The position numbers and the translations under genes were made by a program. Shown here in pieces: positions 15,703-23,802 of a stretch of 34,609 bases of DNA. The notes under the pieces were generated by a model. It was not told the DNA's origin, made no database searches, and worked only from the letters and a program-made list of their open reading frames with translations. The DNA is from Vulcanimicrobiota bacterium (GTDB taxonomy: Bacteria; Vulcanimicrobiota; Vulcanimicrobiia; Vulcanimicrobiales; Vulcanimicrobiaceae). The stretch is from contig PLTN01000086.1 in assembly GCA_003164495.1 (NCBI GenBank), positions 1 through 34,609 on the forward strand. Direction: 5' to 3'. The stretch's first letter is position 1. Each line of letters opens with the position of its first letter.

Positions 15703-17795
15703 CGCGCGAGGATGCTCGCGACTTTCTCGACCCCGCTCACGATGAGGTCCGTCTCTGCGACGACCACTTCGACAGCCGGGTCACCTTGCTCGTTGAGCGC
15801 TCGCCGCAGCGCAACCTGATCGGCGCGTAACGGCGGCAGGTTCATCGGGGCCTCACCGCTGCGCAGGGCATGGACGAGCGCGTGCAGTGCGACATCGAGA
15901 TCGCCGGCGAAACGATCGATCAGCGCGTGCGGCGCGCCGGCGATGCGCACCACGCGGGCGTGCAGCGTCAACGCGGCGATCCCGAGACGCCGCGTCGCCG
16001 ACAAGATGCCGCGGGCTTTGCCCAGCGTGACGCCGCGCGGGCGCACCGGTTCACCGGCCATCTGATCGACCGAGGCCTGCGCGTTGGAGCGCGCACGCCA
16101 CACCGCAACTTGCGCCGCGCGGATCTTCTTCTCATCGGAACTCTCTTCGGCGAAACCGAGCAGCACCTGGCCGATGTAGCGGCGTTGCGCGTCGATGAGA
16201 TCGGCCAAGTCGTCGCCGACCCGCGAATGCGTCCACGCCGGCCACGCACCGTAGGCGACGAGCGCGAGCAGGCCGCCGATAACGGTCGCCACGACGCGGT
16301 CGAACGCCGACATGTGTTCGGGTGCGCCGCCAAACGCCAGCAGGTAGACGATGTAGCCGGTGATAGCGGCGCTGAAGATCGCGTAGCTCACGTTGAAGAG
16401 CGCAAAGGCCAGACCCGCGAACACGATCGCAAGCACGATGTAGGCATCCGCATTCGGCTGAAACGCCGCGACGATCGAGGCCAGAATCGCGCCGCCGACC
16501 GTCCCCGCAACCCGTGCCACACCACGCGTGAAGGTCGTGGCGAAATCGGGCCGCAGCACGAGGATCACGGTCAGCCCGATCCACTGCGCGTGCGCGAGCG
16601 GCAGCAGGTGCTGCGCGATCACGGCGATCGTCAGCGTGACCGTGAGGCGGATCGCGTGGCGGGCATAGATCGAGTCCCACGAGCAGTTGGCGAGGAGGCG
16701 GTTCGCCATCTCGCGCAGCTTCGTCGCGTTCGGCCACGCGACGCTCAGCGTCACATCGCCGACGACGAGCCCGCCGTTGGCGGCGGCCGTCGCGGAGCGC
16801 ATCGCCGCCCGCAGTTGGCTCACCAGTGCGCGTCCGTCGTGCACGTACGGTGCCGTATCGGATGGCGTGCGTTCTAATTCGCGAACCGCGCCGGTGAGAA
16901 TGCGCCGCTCTTCCTCGAGCGCTGCCGGCGCGCGCCCTGCGGTCAGCGCCGCCGCAAGTTCATCCAGCAACGGCCCGGCCGCAACCAAGGCGTTGCGCAC
17001 GAGGCTCGCGACGTCGTTCATCCCGGTTTCCGCCAGCAGATGCTGTTCGGTCGCGAGTGCAGCCAGCGTTCCGCGCAAACGCTCCGCCTCATCGGCCAGG
17101 GCTTGGTAGGCCGCGATTTCGGCGCGGCTGCCGAACGGTTGCGGATCGGCGAGCGCCGCGCTGACGGCCGACACCGATTGCGTGTCGGGCAAACCGAAAT
17201 CGTCCGCGTGCACGCCGCCGGCGTAGTTCGAGAGCGTGCGAAAAGCGGTGGCGAGCGTCGAGCGTTCGGCGCGAAAATGTCCGAGCGGCCAGACGAGCAC
17301 GAGCAGCAGCATCTGCAGCACGCCGCCCGCAAAAACGTTCAGCGCGTGAACGGCGGGCATGCCGGTGTCGTACGGCGCGTTGGAAAAGATGACGAAAGCG
17401 ACACACGCGTTTACCGATACGACGATCGCCGAGCGGCCCAGTACCCCGACCAGACCGAACACCAGCGTCCAGACCGCGAGCAGCGCGATGTTGAGGACCG
17501 GAAACGCTCCCGTCGACGCGCCCGCGAACGCCGAGATCGCGAGCGCCGCGCTGGCCGCGAGCATCGCGCCGACGCGCGTGCGGTACACGCCTTGGCGCGA
17601 CGCGAGCCCGGTCACCAGCGCCCCGTACGCCGCCGATGCACCGGCCAAAGGCTGACCGGCGAGTGCCGAGACGATCAGCGGAATCGCAACCCCCGCGGTG
17701 CAGCGCACCGCGAACCGAACTTCGAGGCCGGACCAGTTTAGACGAAGCGCGTCGGCGACGATCCGGCGCGCGACCCTAGTGCCGGTAGAAGACAT
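15699..17795 (-). CDS. FUSC-family membrane protein (aromatic acid exporter-like)
   Basis: The 698-residue protein has two hydrophobic blocks of about six helices each (roughly residues 25-180 and 385-510). Soluble helical segments follow each block, giving the duplicated layout of FUSC/YccS/AaeB proteins. The first block contains VRCTAGVAIPLIVSALAGQPL and the second RHAIRLTVTLTIAVIAQHLLPL. The second continues with QWIGLTVILVLRPDFATTFTRGVARVAGTVGGA (first 20: QWIGLTVILVLRPDFATTFT), a strongly conserved FUSC stretch. Relatives export hydroxylated aromatic acids or support resistance; function here is inferred. The ATG at 17795 overlaps the end of the upstream membrane glycosyltransferase gene by 20 bases. 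An upstream in-frame start at 17846 would overlap it by more. Confidence 0.85.
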   Translation of the reverse strand: MSSTGTRVARRIVADALRLNWSGLEVRFAVRCTAGVAIPLIVSALAGQPLAGASAAYGALVTGLASRQGVYRTRVGAMLAASAALAISAFAGASTGAFPVLNIALLAVWTLVFGLVGVLGRSAIVVSVNACVAFVIFSNAPYDTGMPAVHALNVFAGGVLQMLLLVLVWPLGHFRAERSTLATAFRTLSNYAGGVHADDFGLPDTQSVSAVSAALADPQPFGSRAEIAAYQALADEAERLRGTLAALATEQHLLAETGMNDVASLVRNALVAAGPLLDELAAALTAGRAPAALEEERRILTGAVRELERTPSDTAPYVHDGRALVSQLRAAMRSATAAANGGLVVGDVTLSVAWPNATKLREMANRLLANCSWDSIYARHAIRLTVTLTIAVIAQHLLPLAHAQWIGLTVILVLRPDFATTFTRGVARVAGTVGGAILASIVAAFQPNADAYIVLAIVFAGLAFALFNVSYAIFSAAITGYIVYLLAFGGAPEHMSAFDRVVATVIGGLLALVAYGAWPAWTHSRVGDDLADLIDAQRRYIGQVLLGFAEESSDEKKIRAAQVAVWRARSNAQASVDQMAGEPVRPRGVTLGKARGILSATRRLGIAALTLHARVVRIAGAPHALIDRFAGDLDVALHALVHALRSGEAPMNLPPLRADQVALRRALNEQGDPAVEVVVAETDLIVSGVEKVASILAR

Positions 17796-18948
17796 TCCAA
17801 TACCAGATACCCCAGAGACCCACCGCGACCGACCACGCGATCGCAATTTTGGCGAGCAGCGGGACGCGCGTGGGAATGGCCAGCGCCATCAAGACGACGA
17901 CGAACGGTTCGAAATCGAGTGCGTGCCGCATGCCGAACTGCGCGTAGCCGTTCACGTAGTAGATGAACGACGGTCCGGCGACGAGCAGCGTGGCCAGCCA
18001 CAGACCGATGACCAGCGGGCGCGGACGGCGCGCGAAGAGCGCGATGACGAGCGCGGGGCTCGTCCACGTCATCGCGATGCCGTTCAGCGTCGGCACGGCG
18101 AACGGCCACGCCGCGAGAAACTGCGGTCCTTGCCAGAAAAACGACCACAGCTGATACGGGAAGTAGCGCAGTTGGAACGGCGATCCGACCGGCGAGCCGG
18201 CCGAATCTTGGTTGTACCACGCGGTGTAGCCGATGTCGGACCAGACTCCCCAACGGCTCAGATTGTAAGCTACCCACAGCCCGGCGCCGAGCGCGATGAC
18301 GGCACCGAAGCCGATCGCCGCGCGGCGCTGCTCGGATGCGCTGCGATCGCGCAGCACGAGCCACGCGAAAACCGGGATCGCCAGCACCAGCGAGAAGCGC
18401 GAGAACGCGGCGGCGACCAGCGCCAGCGCGACCAGCGACCCGCGCTTTTTCCCGGTGAGTTCGGCGAGCGCCAGGAACGCACACGCCGCCGACGCGACGT
18501 GCGCGACGAACCACACGTCGCCGAGCATCGCGCACCACGCGAGCTGCGTGCCGGCAAAGAGAAACGCGCAGATCCACACGTTCGTCGTACGGCTGACGCC
18601 GAGCTGTTCGCACGTGCGCCAGCACGCCCCGACCGCGACGCCGCATAGCAATAACGCGAGCGTCGTTTGGTTCGCTGTGCCGAACACCGCGACCCAGGGC
18701 AACAGCACGATCGCGGGCGTTGGCCCTTCGATGATGTAGTAGCGATTGCCGAACGTCAGCGCGTCGATCCACGCTCCCGGCCACGCGATCGCGGTCTGTC
18801 CGTGCACGAGCGCTTGTGCGAGCAACACGTAGTTGTTATAGGGCGTGCTGCGACCGTGCGCCAGGATCGCGGCGAGCACGAACGCGAGCAGTCCGGCGGC
18901 GCAGGCCGGCGCCAGCGGCGCACGCGCCGCAACGTTAGCGAAGCGCAT
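17776..18948 (-). CDS. Polytopic membrane protein, GT-C/GT39-like
   Basis: The 390-residue protein has about ten hydrophobic helices. After helix 1 there is a periplasmic loop with YNNYVLLAQALVHGQTAI and then FGNRYYIIEGPTPAIVLLPW. That pattern is shared by a group of bacterial GT39/PMT-like membrane proteins thought to move sugars from lipid carriers. No catalytic Asp-Glu pair is obvious in loop 1, so the enzymatic role is uncertain. The ATG at 18948 is the better start; it overlaps the end of the DUF2723 gene by 14 bases. The gene in turn overlaps the FUSC gene. The three form a tightly coupled membrane-protein operon. Confidence 0.7.
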   Translation of the reverse strand: MRFANVAARAPLAPACAAGLLAFVLAAILAHGRSTPYNNYVLLAQALVHGQTAIAWPGAWIDALTFGNRYYIIEGPTPAIVLLPWVAVFGTANQTTLALLLCGVAVGACWRTCEQLGVSRTTNVWICAFLFAGTQLAWCAMLGDVWFVAHVASAACAFLALAELTGKKRGSLVALALVAAAFSRFSLVLAIPVFAWLVLRDRSASEQRRAAIGFGAVIALGAGLWVAYNLSRWGVWSDIGYTAWYNQDSAGSPVGSPFQLRYFPYQLWSFFWQGPQFLAAWPFAVPTLNGIAMTWTSPALVIALFARRPRPLVIGLWLATLLVAGPSFIYYVNGYAQFGMRHALDFEPFVVVLMALAIPTRVPLLAKIAIAWSVAVGLWGIWYWNVFYRH

Positions 18949-20416
18949 ACAGGTGCGGCGAGCCGTCATCGAGCTCGCGGACGTGAAAGCCGGTAAACGT
19001 TTCGGCGTCGTCGGAGATCACGACGATCGGATGCTGCCGCAGCCAGCGGCGGTAACGCAGCTCAAATTCGTGCGGGCCCGCGGTGAGCACGATGCGGTCG
19101 TCGAGACCGTGCAGCACGTAGGCGCCGTAGGCCAGCGTGGTGGCGTAATTCCACGGCGCGACGATGATGGAATGCAACGGCGTCGTCGAGGTGATGCGGG
19201 CGATGAAATCGCGGCCGTCGTGCTGCGCGGGTTGCGCGAAGAGCTGCGAGCTGGCGCTGAGGTCGTCGCCGAGCAAGACGACCCACGCGAGACCTGCGAC
19301 CGCGAGGGCCGCATAGCGTCCGGCACCGTGCATCCCCGCGTCGAGCACGGCGACGCCGTATCCGGCCGCCGCTGCGAGCACGAAGAGCGCCGGCAAGTAA
19401 TAGCGCGTCGCTTCCGACTCGACCGGATACGCAGCCGCGAAGAGCACCGGGAGCAGACCCAAGACGATTCCACCGGCCAGCAGCAGCGGCGTGCGCCACC
19501 ACAGCATCGCGCCGCCGAAGAGCGCCAGCCACGGCAAGACGCCGCCGAGATCGTGCGCGGCGAGCGGCGCGAAATCGTCGACCGCCCCGCGCATCGCCGC
19601 GGGCGTGAACATCGCGATGACGGCTTCGTGCGGCGAGAAGTCGCTGCCGGTCACGACGCGCGTGAAGCCCGCCCACGTCGCGGGATGTCCGTCGTCCCAA
19701 AACGGCCGGCCGGGTGCGAGCCCGAGTGAGAGCGTCGGATCGATGCGCGCCGCGGTGACGACGGCGCTGCGCACCGGGAGATAGGCGTATATTGCGACTA
19801 CGGCGATGCAGCCGGCCAGCGCGGCAAGCAGCCCGCGCCGCAGCGGCGGCCGGCGCGTGAAGAACATCAACGCGAGCCCCGGCAACGCCAGCACGGTGCT
19901 GTTGTCGATCGTGAGCGCCGCCACCGTCGCAACGAGGAACGCCGCCGCATCGAACGCGATGCCGCTGCGGCTCCAGCGCGCCGCGTACACGGCCGCCCAC
20001 GCCACCGCGCAGAAGCCGACCGGGTGCACGTCGACATAGGTCGCATGCGTCCACGGAATCGCGGCCAGCGCGAACGCCAGCGATGCGGCGAATCCGATCG
20101 CCGTCGCCGCGCCGAGCGTGATCAACAGCGCCGCCAGCGCCGCGGCCGTGCCGGCCGATGCAATCGCGGCGAGCACGTTGAGCCGCCAAGCAACGCTACC
20201 AACGGCGAACGCGTGGCTCCACAGCCAGCCCACGAGGACGTAGCCGGGAAAGCCCGTCGGGTAGGGGATCCCCAAGATGTACGGCACGGTCTGGAGGTCG
20301 GCCGTGTCCCAGAATGAGACGTCGCCGCGGAGCGATGCGAGGTACACGCCCAGCGGCACCGCAAACGCGACGAGAATTGCAGTCGTCGAACGCAGGCGAG
20401 GACTCAAGAGCGACAA
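18935..20416 (-). CDS. DUF2723-family membrane protein, PMT-like glycosyltransferase
   Basis: The N-terminal part reads LASLRGDVSFWDTADLQ followed by LGIPYPTGFPGYVLVGWLW. This matches the DUF2723 pattern, in which a first loop with an acidic catalytic residue precedes the helix carrying GxPxxxG. About 12 membrane helices are followed by a soluble C-terminal domain (about the last 110 residues). DUF2723 proteins are related to protein O-mannosyltransferases; the acceptor here is unknown. The open frame continues far upstream but is antisense to serA there. No ATG or GTG is available at the right place. TTG at 20416 (493 residues) or 20407 is the likely start, only 13 bases from the divergent serA ATG. 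Confidence 0.8.
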   Translation of the reverse strand: MSLLSPRLRSTTAILVAFAVPLGVYLASLRGDVSFWDTADLQTVPYILGIPYPTGFPGYVLVGWLWSHAFAVGSVAWRLNVLAAIASAGTAAALAALLITLGAATAIGFAASLAFALAAIPWTHATYVDVHPVGFCAVAWAAVYAARWSRSGIAFDAAAFLVATVAALTIDNSTVLALPGLALMFFTRRPPLRRGLLAALAGCIAVVAIYAYLPVRSAVVTAARIDPTLSLGLAPGRPFWDDGHPATWAGFTRVVTGSDFSPHEAVIAMFTPAAMRGAVDDFAPLAAHDLGGVLPWLALFGGAMLWWRTPLLLAGGIVLGLLPVLFAAAYPVESEATRYYLPALFVLAAAAGYGVAVLDAGMHGAGRYAALAVAGLAWVVLLGDDLSASSQLFAQPAQHDGRDFIARITSTTPLHSIIVAPWNYATTLAYGAYVLHGLDDRIVLTAGPHEFELRYRRWLRQHPIVVISDDAETFTGFHVRELDDGSPHLYALR

Positions 20417-20429
20417 ACTACGCTCGACG

Positions 20430-22025
20430 ATGGATCGTAGCCTGTCTAAGCGCGTCGTGGTCGCTGAATCGTTTGCCGAGCAGGGTCTCGCAATTCTCCG
20501 TGAGGCCGGGATCACGGTCGACTCGATGGTCGGCCGTTCGCGCGATGACCTCAAAGCCTCCCTCGGCACCGCCGACGGGCTGATCGTGCGCTCGGAAACC
20601 CGCGTCGACCGCGATTTGCTCGCGGCCGGCCCGAAGCTGACCGTCGTGGCGCGGGCGGGCGTCGGCGTCGACTCGATCGACGTGCCGGCCGCGACCGATG
20701 CCGGCGTCGTGGTGCTCAACACCCCGGCCGCGAACACGCTCTCCGCGGTCGAACTCACCTTCGGCTTGATGATCTCGCTCGCGCGCCACATTCCGCGCGC
20801 CGTGCAGTCGCTGCGCGAAGGCCGCTGGGACCGCCTCAAGCTGGTGGGAACGGAACTCGCCGGCAAGACGCTCGGGATCGTTGGTCTCGGCCGCATCGGC
20901 GGCAACGTCGCGACGCGCGCTCGCGCATTCGGCATGCACGTGCAGACGCACGATCCCTACATCGCCTCGGCGCGCGCCGACGCGTTCGACACGAAGCTCG
21001 TCGATCTCGAAACGCTGCTGCGCACGTCGGACATCGTCACGCTGCACGTGCCGCTCAACGGCGAGACGCGCGGCCTCATCGATCTCGACAAGCTGCGTTT
21101 GATGCAGAAGCATGCCTTCATCATCAACTGCGCGCGCGGCGGCGTGATCGTGGAAGAAGCGCTGCTCGCGGCCCTCGATGAAGGCGCGATTGCCGGCGCC
21201 GCGATCGACGTCGTCGCGGTCGAACCGCCGCCGCCCGACGGCATCGGTGCCAAACTCCACCAGCACCCGAAACTGATCGCGACGCCGCACCTCGGGGGCT
21301 CGACCACCGAAGCGCTGGCGCGGATCGCGAACGAACTCGCCGAAGACGTCGCGCGCGTGCTGCTCGGCGCGCCTGGGATGGGTGCGGTGAACGCCCCCGT
21401 TCCCGACGGCCCCGAAGCCGACCGCGTGCTGCCGTTCCTCGACGTCGCGTACCGCATGGGCCGCTTCTTCCCGCAGTTTGCCAGCGGCGACGCGCACGGC
21501 TCCTACGCGATGCAACTGCAGGGCGATCTCACCGCGATCCCGCCCGATGCGTTCGTTCGCGCGTTTCTCTCGGGCTTGCTGCAAACGACCACCGACCGGC
21601 GTGTCTCGATCGTGAACGCCGAGAGCATCGCGGCGGAGCTCGGCATACGCGTCGAAGCGCGGCCCGACGCTTCGCCCACGCCGTATGCGGGCGCGCTCCG
21701 CATCACCGGCGGTTCGATGACGGTCACCGGCACGTCGGTCAACGGCAGCCCGCGCATCGTCGAAGCCGGCGGCTTCGAAATCGATGCGCCGCCGATCGGC
21801 GAGATGATCGTCACCCAGCACCACGACGTCCCCGGCATGATCGGGCACGTCGGCACGATCATCGGCGATGCATCGGTGAACATCTCCACGATGCAGGTGT
21901 CGCGCAACGCGATCGGCGGCGACGCGATCATGGTGCTCGGCATCGATCGTCCGGCCGACGATGCGACGCTCGCGTCGCTGCGGGGGATCCCCGGCGTTCA
22001 CTCGGTGCGTTCGCTCTCGCTCTAA
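20430..22025 (+). CDS. serA: D-3-phosphoglycerate dehydrogenase, long form with ACT domain
   Basis: SerA oxidises 3-phosphoglycerate to 3-phosphohydroxypyruvate, the first step of serine synthesis. The 531-residue protein has the substrate-binding segment RAGVGVDSIDV and the NAD motif GLGRIG (152-157). The catalytic trio is Arg236 in NCARGG, Glu265 and His287 in TPHLGGST. An intervening domain (about 315-450) and a C-terminal ACT domain (about 459-531, DVPGMIGHVGTIIG) are present. The ACT domain suggests feedback by serine. The start ATG at 20430 has no clear ribosome-binding site; TACGCT lies five bases upstream, so a leaderless transcript is possible. The stop is two bases from the next gene, a histidine phosphatase that may carry out a later step. 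Confidence 0.95.
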   Translation: MDRSLSKRVVVAESFAEQGLAILREAGITVDSMVGRSRDDLKASLGTADGLIVRSETRVDRDLLAAGPKLTVVARAGVGVDSIDVPAATDAGVVVLNTPAANTLSAVELTFGLMISLARHIPRAVQSLREGRWDRLKLVGTELAGKTLGIVGLGRIGGNVATRARAFGMHVQTHDPYIASARADAFDTKLVDLETLLRTSDIVTLHVPLNGETRGLIDLDKLRLMQKHAFIINCARGGVIVEEALLAALDEGAIAGAAIDVVAVEPPPPDGIGAKLHQHPKLIATPHLGGSTTEALARIANELAEDVARVLLGAPGMGAVNAPVPDGPEADRVLPFLDVAYRMGRFFPQFASGDAHGSYAMQLQGDLTAIPPDAFVRAFLSGLLQTTTDRRVSIVNAESIAAELGIRVEARPDASPTPYAGALRITGGSMTVTGTSVNGSPRIVEAGGFEIDAPPIGEMIVTQHHDVPGMIGHVGTIIGDASVNISTMQVSRNAIGGDAIMVLGIDRPADDATLASLRGIPGVHSVRSLSL

Positions 22026-22027
22026 TC

Positions 22028-22660
22028 GTGAAGCTGTACATCGCACGCCACGCCGAGACGACGTGGAATTTAGCCGGCCGTTACCAGGGCCGTCGCGAAT
22101 CCGCGCTCTCGGCGCGCGGCATCCAACAGGGCTTCGCGCTCGCGGAAGCGTTTGCGCACGCCGATCCCGCGCCCGTGCGCATCATCGCGAGCCCCATGCA
22201 GCGCACGCGCGCGACCGCCACCTTCGTGGCCGAACGCCTAAACGTACCGCTGGAAACCGATGACGCGTTGATCGAGATCGCGCACGGAACGTGGGAAGGC
22301 CGCTTGCGCGATGAAATCGCCGCCAACGATCCCACGCGCTACACGACCTGGCGCGAACGTCCGGCCGAAGTGGCGTTCGAAGAGGGCGAGTCGCTCGCAG
22401 ACGTCGCCGCCCGCTGGAGCCGTTTCCGCGCGTTGCTGCGCATCGAGGCGCCGACGCTGCTGGTCACGCACGATGCGATCGTCCGCGCCGCCCTGCTCGA
22501 CATCGCCGGCCGCCCGCTCAGCGATTTCTGGTCGATCCGCGTCGAAAACGCCGCCTACGCGATCGTCGAAGTGGAGGGCCCAACGTGGACGCTCCTCGAC
22601 GAGTCCGTCAACGCCCACCTCGCCGGAGACCGCGCCGAAACCGCCACCCAAGCCCTGTAA
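22028..22660 (+). CDS. Histidine phosphatase (dPGM-like) family, possible phosphoserine phosphatase
   Basis: The 210-residue enzyme has the phosphohistidine motif ARHAETTWN with His8, Arg59 in SPMQRTRAT, Glu83 in LIEIAHGTWEG and the second His148 in LVTHDAIVR. The usual RHG is RHA here, a tolerated variant. The family removes phosphate from sugars, nucleosides or phosphoserine through a phosphohistidine intermediate. Metal-independent phosphoserine phosphatases of this family are known in Hydrogenobacter and cyanobacteria. The GTG start two bases after the serA stop implies co-translation with serA, so phosphoserine phosphatase is a reasonable guess. Alpha-ribazole phosphatase and phosphoglycerate mutase are alternatives. 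The downstream mobile unit begins 47 bases after the stop. Confidence 0.85.
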   Translation: MKLYIARHAETTWNLAGRYQGRRESALSARGIQQGFALAEAFAHADPAPVRIIASPMQRTRATATFVAERLNVPLETDDALIEIAHGTWEGRLRDEIAANDPTRYTTWRERPAEVAFEEGESLADVAARWSRFRALLRIEAPTLLVTHDAIVRAALLDIAGRPLSDFWSIRVENAAYAIVEVEGPTWTLLDESVNAHLAGDRAETATQAL

Positions 22661-22706
22661 CCCCTCCGCGTTCACGACCTAATGGCGGCGGCCTTTCACC
22701 AACCAC

Positions 22707-22784
22707 TGTCATCCCGAGCGGAGCGCCGTGGGGCGCGGAGTCGAGGGACGCGAGAGAACCCTCAGCACTAGCCAAGGCAACTCC
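22707..22784 (+). repeat. Left terminal inverted repeat of the GIY-YIG unit
   Basis: It begins TGTCATCCCGAGCGGAGCGC, contains GTCGAGGGACGCGAGA and ends CTAGCCAAGGCAACTCC. Against the complement of the right arm, the outer 49 bases have two mismatches and the inner 17 none. A 12-base stretch between them has diverged at seven positions. Confidence 0.85.
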
Positions 22785-22839
22785 ACGAAGGCGGAAGATC
22801 GGCCTTGTCGCGAGCACGCACCGCAGCAGCAGCAGCGAC

Positions 22840-23082
22840 GTGCGAACGTATTCCGTCTATATGCTGCGCTGCTTCGACGGCACGTTCTATACCGGCGTGA
22901 CAAATGACGTCGACGAACGATATTACGACCATTGCCACGGCAACAAGAAAGACAGCTACACGTATTCCCGCCGACCCTTACGTTTAGCGTACGTCGGCGA
23001 ATTCGATAATATTCAAGCAGCGATTGCGTTCGAGAAGAAGCTCAAAAAGCTGGACGCATGCACAGAAACGAGCCTTCGCTGA
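22840..23082 (+). CDS. Small GIY-YIG endonuclease-like protein, C-terminus frameshifted
   Basis: The GIY-YIG fold is recognisable: YSVYMLRC (residues 4-11), FYTGVT (16-21), catalytic-type Arg27 and His31 in DVDERYYDH, and AIAFEKKLKK near the end. These 80-100-residue proteins are of the YhbQ/UvrC-N type and may cut DNA. As read, the chain ends DACTETSLR at a TGA (23080-23082). Skipping one base at 23050 gives WTHAQKRAFAERC and a stop at 23114-23116, for 91 residues in total. That restores the conserved Trp-Lys-rich end of the family, so a one-base insertion or a sequencing error is likely. Base composition is less GC-rich than in neighbouring genes. The start chosen is the GTG at 22840; the frame is open further upstream through the left repeat. 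Confidence 0.7.
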   Translation: MRTYSVYMLRCFDGTFYTGVTNDVDERYYDHCHGNKKDSYTYSRRPLRLAYVGEFDNIQAAIAFEKKLKKLDACTETSLR

Positions 23083-23099
23083 AAGATGCGCACGTGGGC

Positions 23100-23177
23100 G
23101 GAGTTGCCTTGGCTAGCGTTCAGCGACATCTCGCGTCCCTCGACTGCGCGCCCTACGGCGCTCCGCTCGGGATGACA
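23100..23177 (-). repeat. Right terminal inverted repeat of the GIY-YIG unit
   Basis: This is the reverse complement of the left arm, starting GGAGTTGCCTTGGCTAG and ending GCTCGGGATGACA. The stop codon of the frame-restored GIY-YIG reading (TAG, 23114-23116) lies inside this arm, so gene and repeat form one integrated unit. Confidence 0.85.
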
Positions 23178-23294
23178 CTGGGAGGCACGGTGCTCGCGGC
23201 TGTGGAGATTCGGATCTAAACTCTCGGTCCATGAGCCTGGGTCAAGCTGGTCTAGAACGAAGCGCCGCCTTGTCGATGCGCGGGACGGCGAGGG

Positions 23295-23789
23295 TTAGAC
23301 GATGACCTCGCGGAGGTGGCCGCTTTCTACTTCATAGACGAAGCCGCGGATCTTGTCGCGGTGGGGGAGCAGGGGGTGTTCGCGCACGCGCACGATGGCG
23401 CGGCGCACGGCGGCGTTGAGGTCGGTGAAGCTGCCGAAGGCGTAGGGGGCATCGTGGTCGGTGTCGGCGACGATCTCCTTACGGAACGCGGGTTCATCCA
23501 AATTGTGCAAGCCGCAGTTGGTGTGGTGCATCAGGATCACTTCGCGCGTTTGAAGTAAGCGCTGCGAGAGGACGAGCGAGCGCAGCATGTCGTCGGTGAT
23601 GAGGCCGCCGGCATTACGCAAGATGTGCGCTTGGCCCGATTCGAGTCCGAAGATGCGGAACGTGTCGATGCGTGAATCCATGCACGTCACGAGCGCCACG
23701 TGCTTGGATGGGATGAGCGCGCGGGGACCCTCGAACTCGTTCTCGTGCGCGGCGGCGCTGGCGAAGAGCTCGTCGATCGCAGAAGCCAT
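23295..23789 (-). CDS. Beta-class carbonic anhydrase
   Basis: The enzyme interconverts CO2 and bicarbonate in the cytoplasm. The 164-residue protein has zinc ligands Cys36 in TCMDSR, and His89 and Cys92 in MHHTNCG. The Asp38-Arg40 dyad of the active site is also present. It has the conserved HILRNAGG segment. Its length and the CMDSRID pattern match the short clade typified by mycobacterial Rv1284, not the longer plant-type enzymes. The ATG at 23789 gives a normal family N-terminus, with no strong ribosome-binding site. Upstream lies a cluster of three hairpins that separates it from the Rieske oxygenase on the same strand, so it may be transcribed independently. Confidence 0.92.
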   Translation of the reverse strand: MASAIDELFASAAAHENEFEGPRALIPSKHVALVTCMDSRIDTFRIFGLESGQAHILRNAGGLITDDMLRSLVLSQRLLQTREVILMHHTNCGLHNLDEPAFRKEIVADTDHDAPYAFGSFTDLNAAVRRAIVRVREHPLLPHRDKIRGFVYEVESGHLREVIV

Positions 23790-23802
23790 GAAGCAGAGGG
23801 TT

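Larger units (their letters stand above)
22707..23177. mobile_element. 471-bp unit: GIY-YIG gene between 78-bp terminal inverted repeats
   Basis: The outer ends are TGTCATCCCGAGC and its complement, and the 78-bp arms match at about 69 positions by hand alignment. The single gene inside encodes a GIY-YIG endonuclease-like protein of lower GC than its surroundings. No transposase gene is present. I see no direct target duplication at the borders (ACCAC on the left, CTGGG on the right). The structure suggests a compact mobile or recently mobile element inserted between serA-phosphatase and carbonic anhydrase. A module shared with the palindrome at 28380-28458 implies a repeat family in this genome. 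Confidence 0.6.

Noticed and set aside
20418-22046. 542-residue minus-strand open frame
   Set aside because: It is antisense to serA, which has complete catalytic motifs; composition is Arg/Asp-rich shadow.
22661-23294. Possible CRISPR array because of repeated modules
   Set aside because: The repeats are two inverted arms around a gene, not regularly spaced direct repeats, and no cas gene is near.
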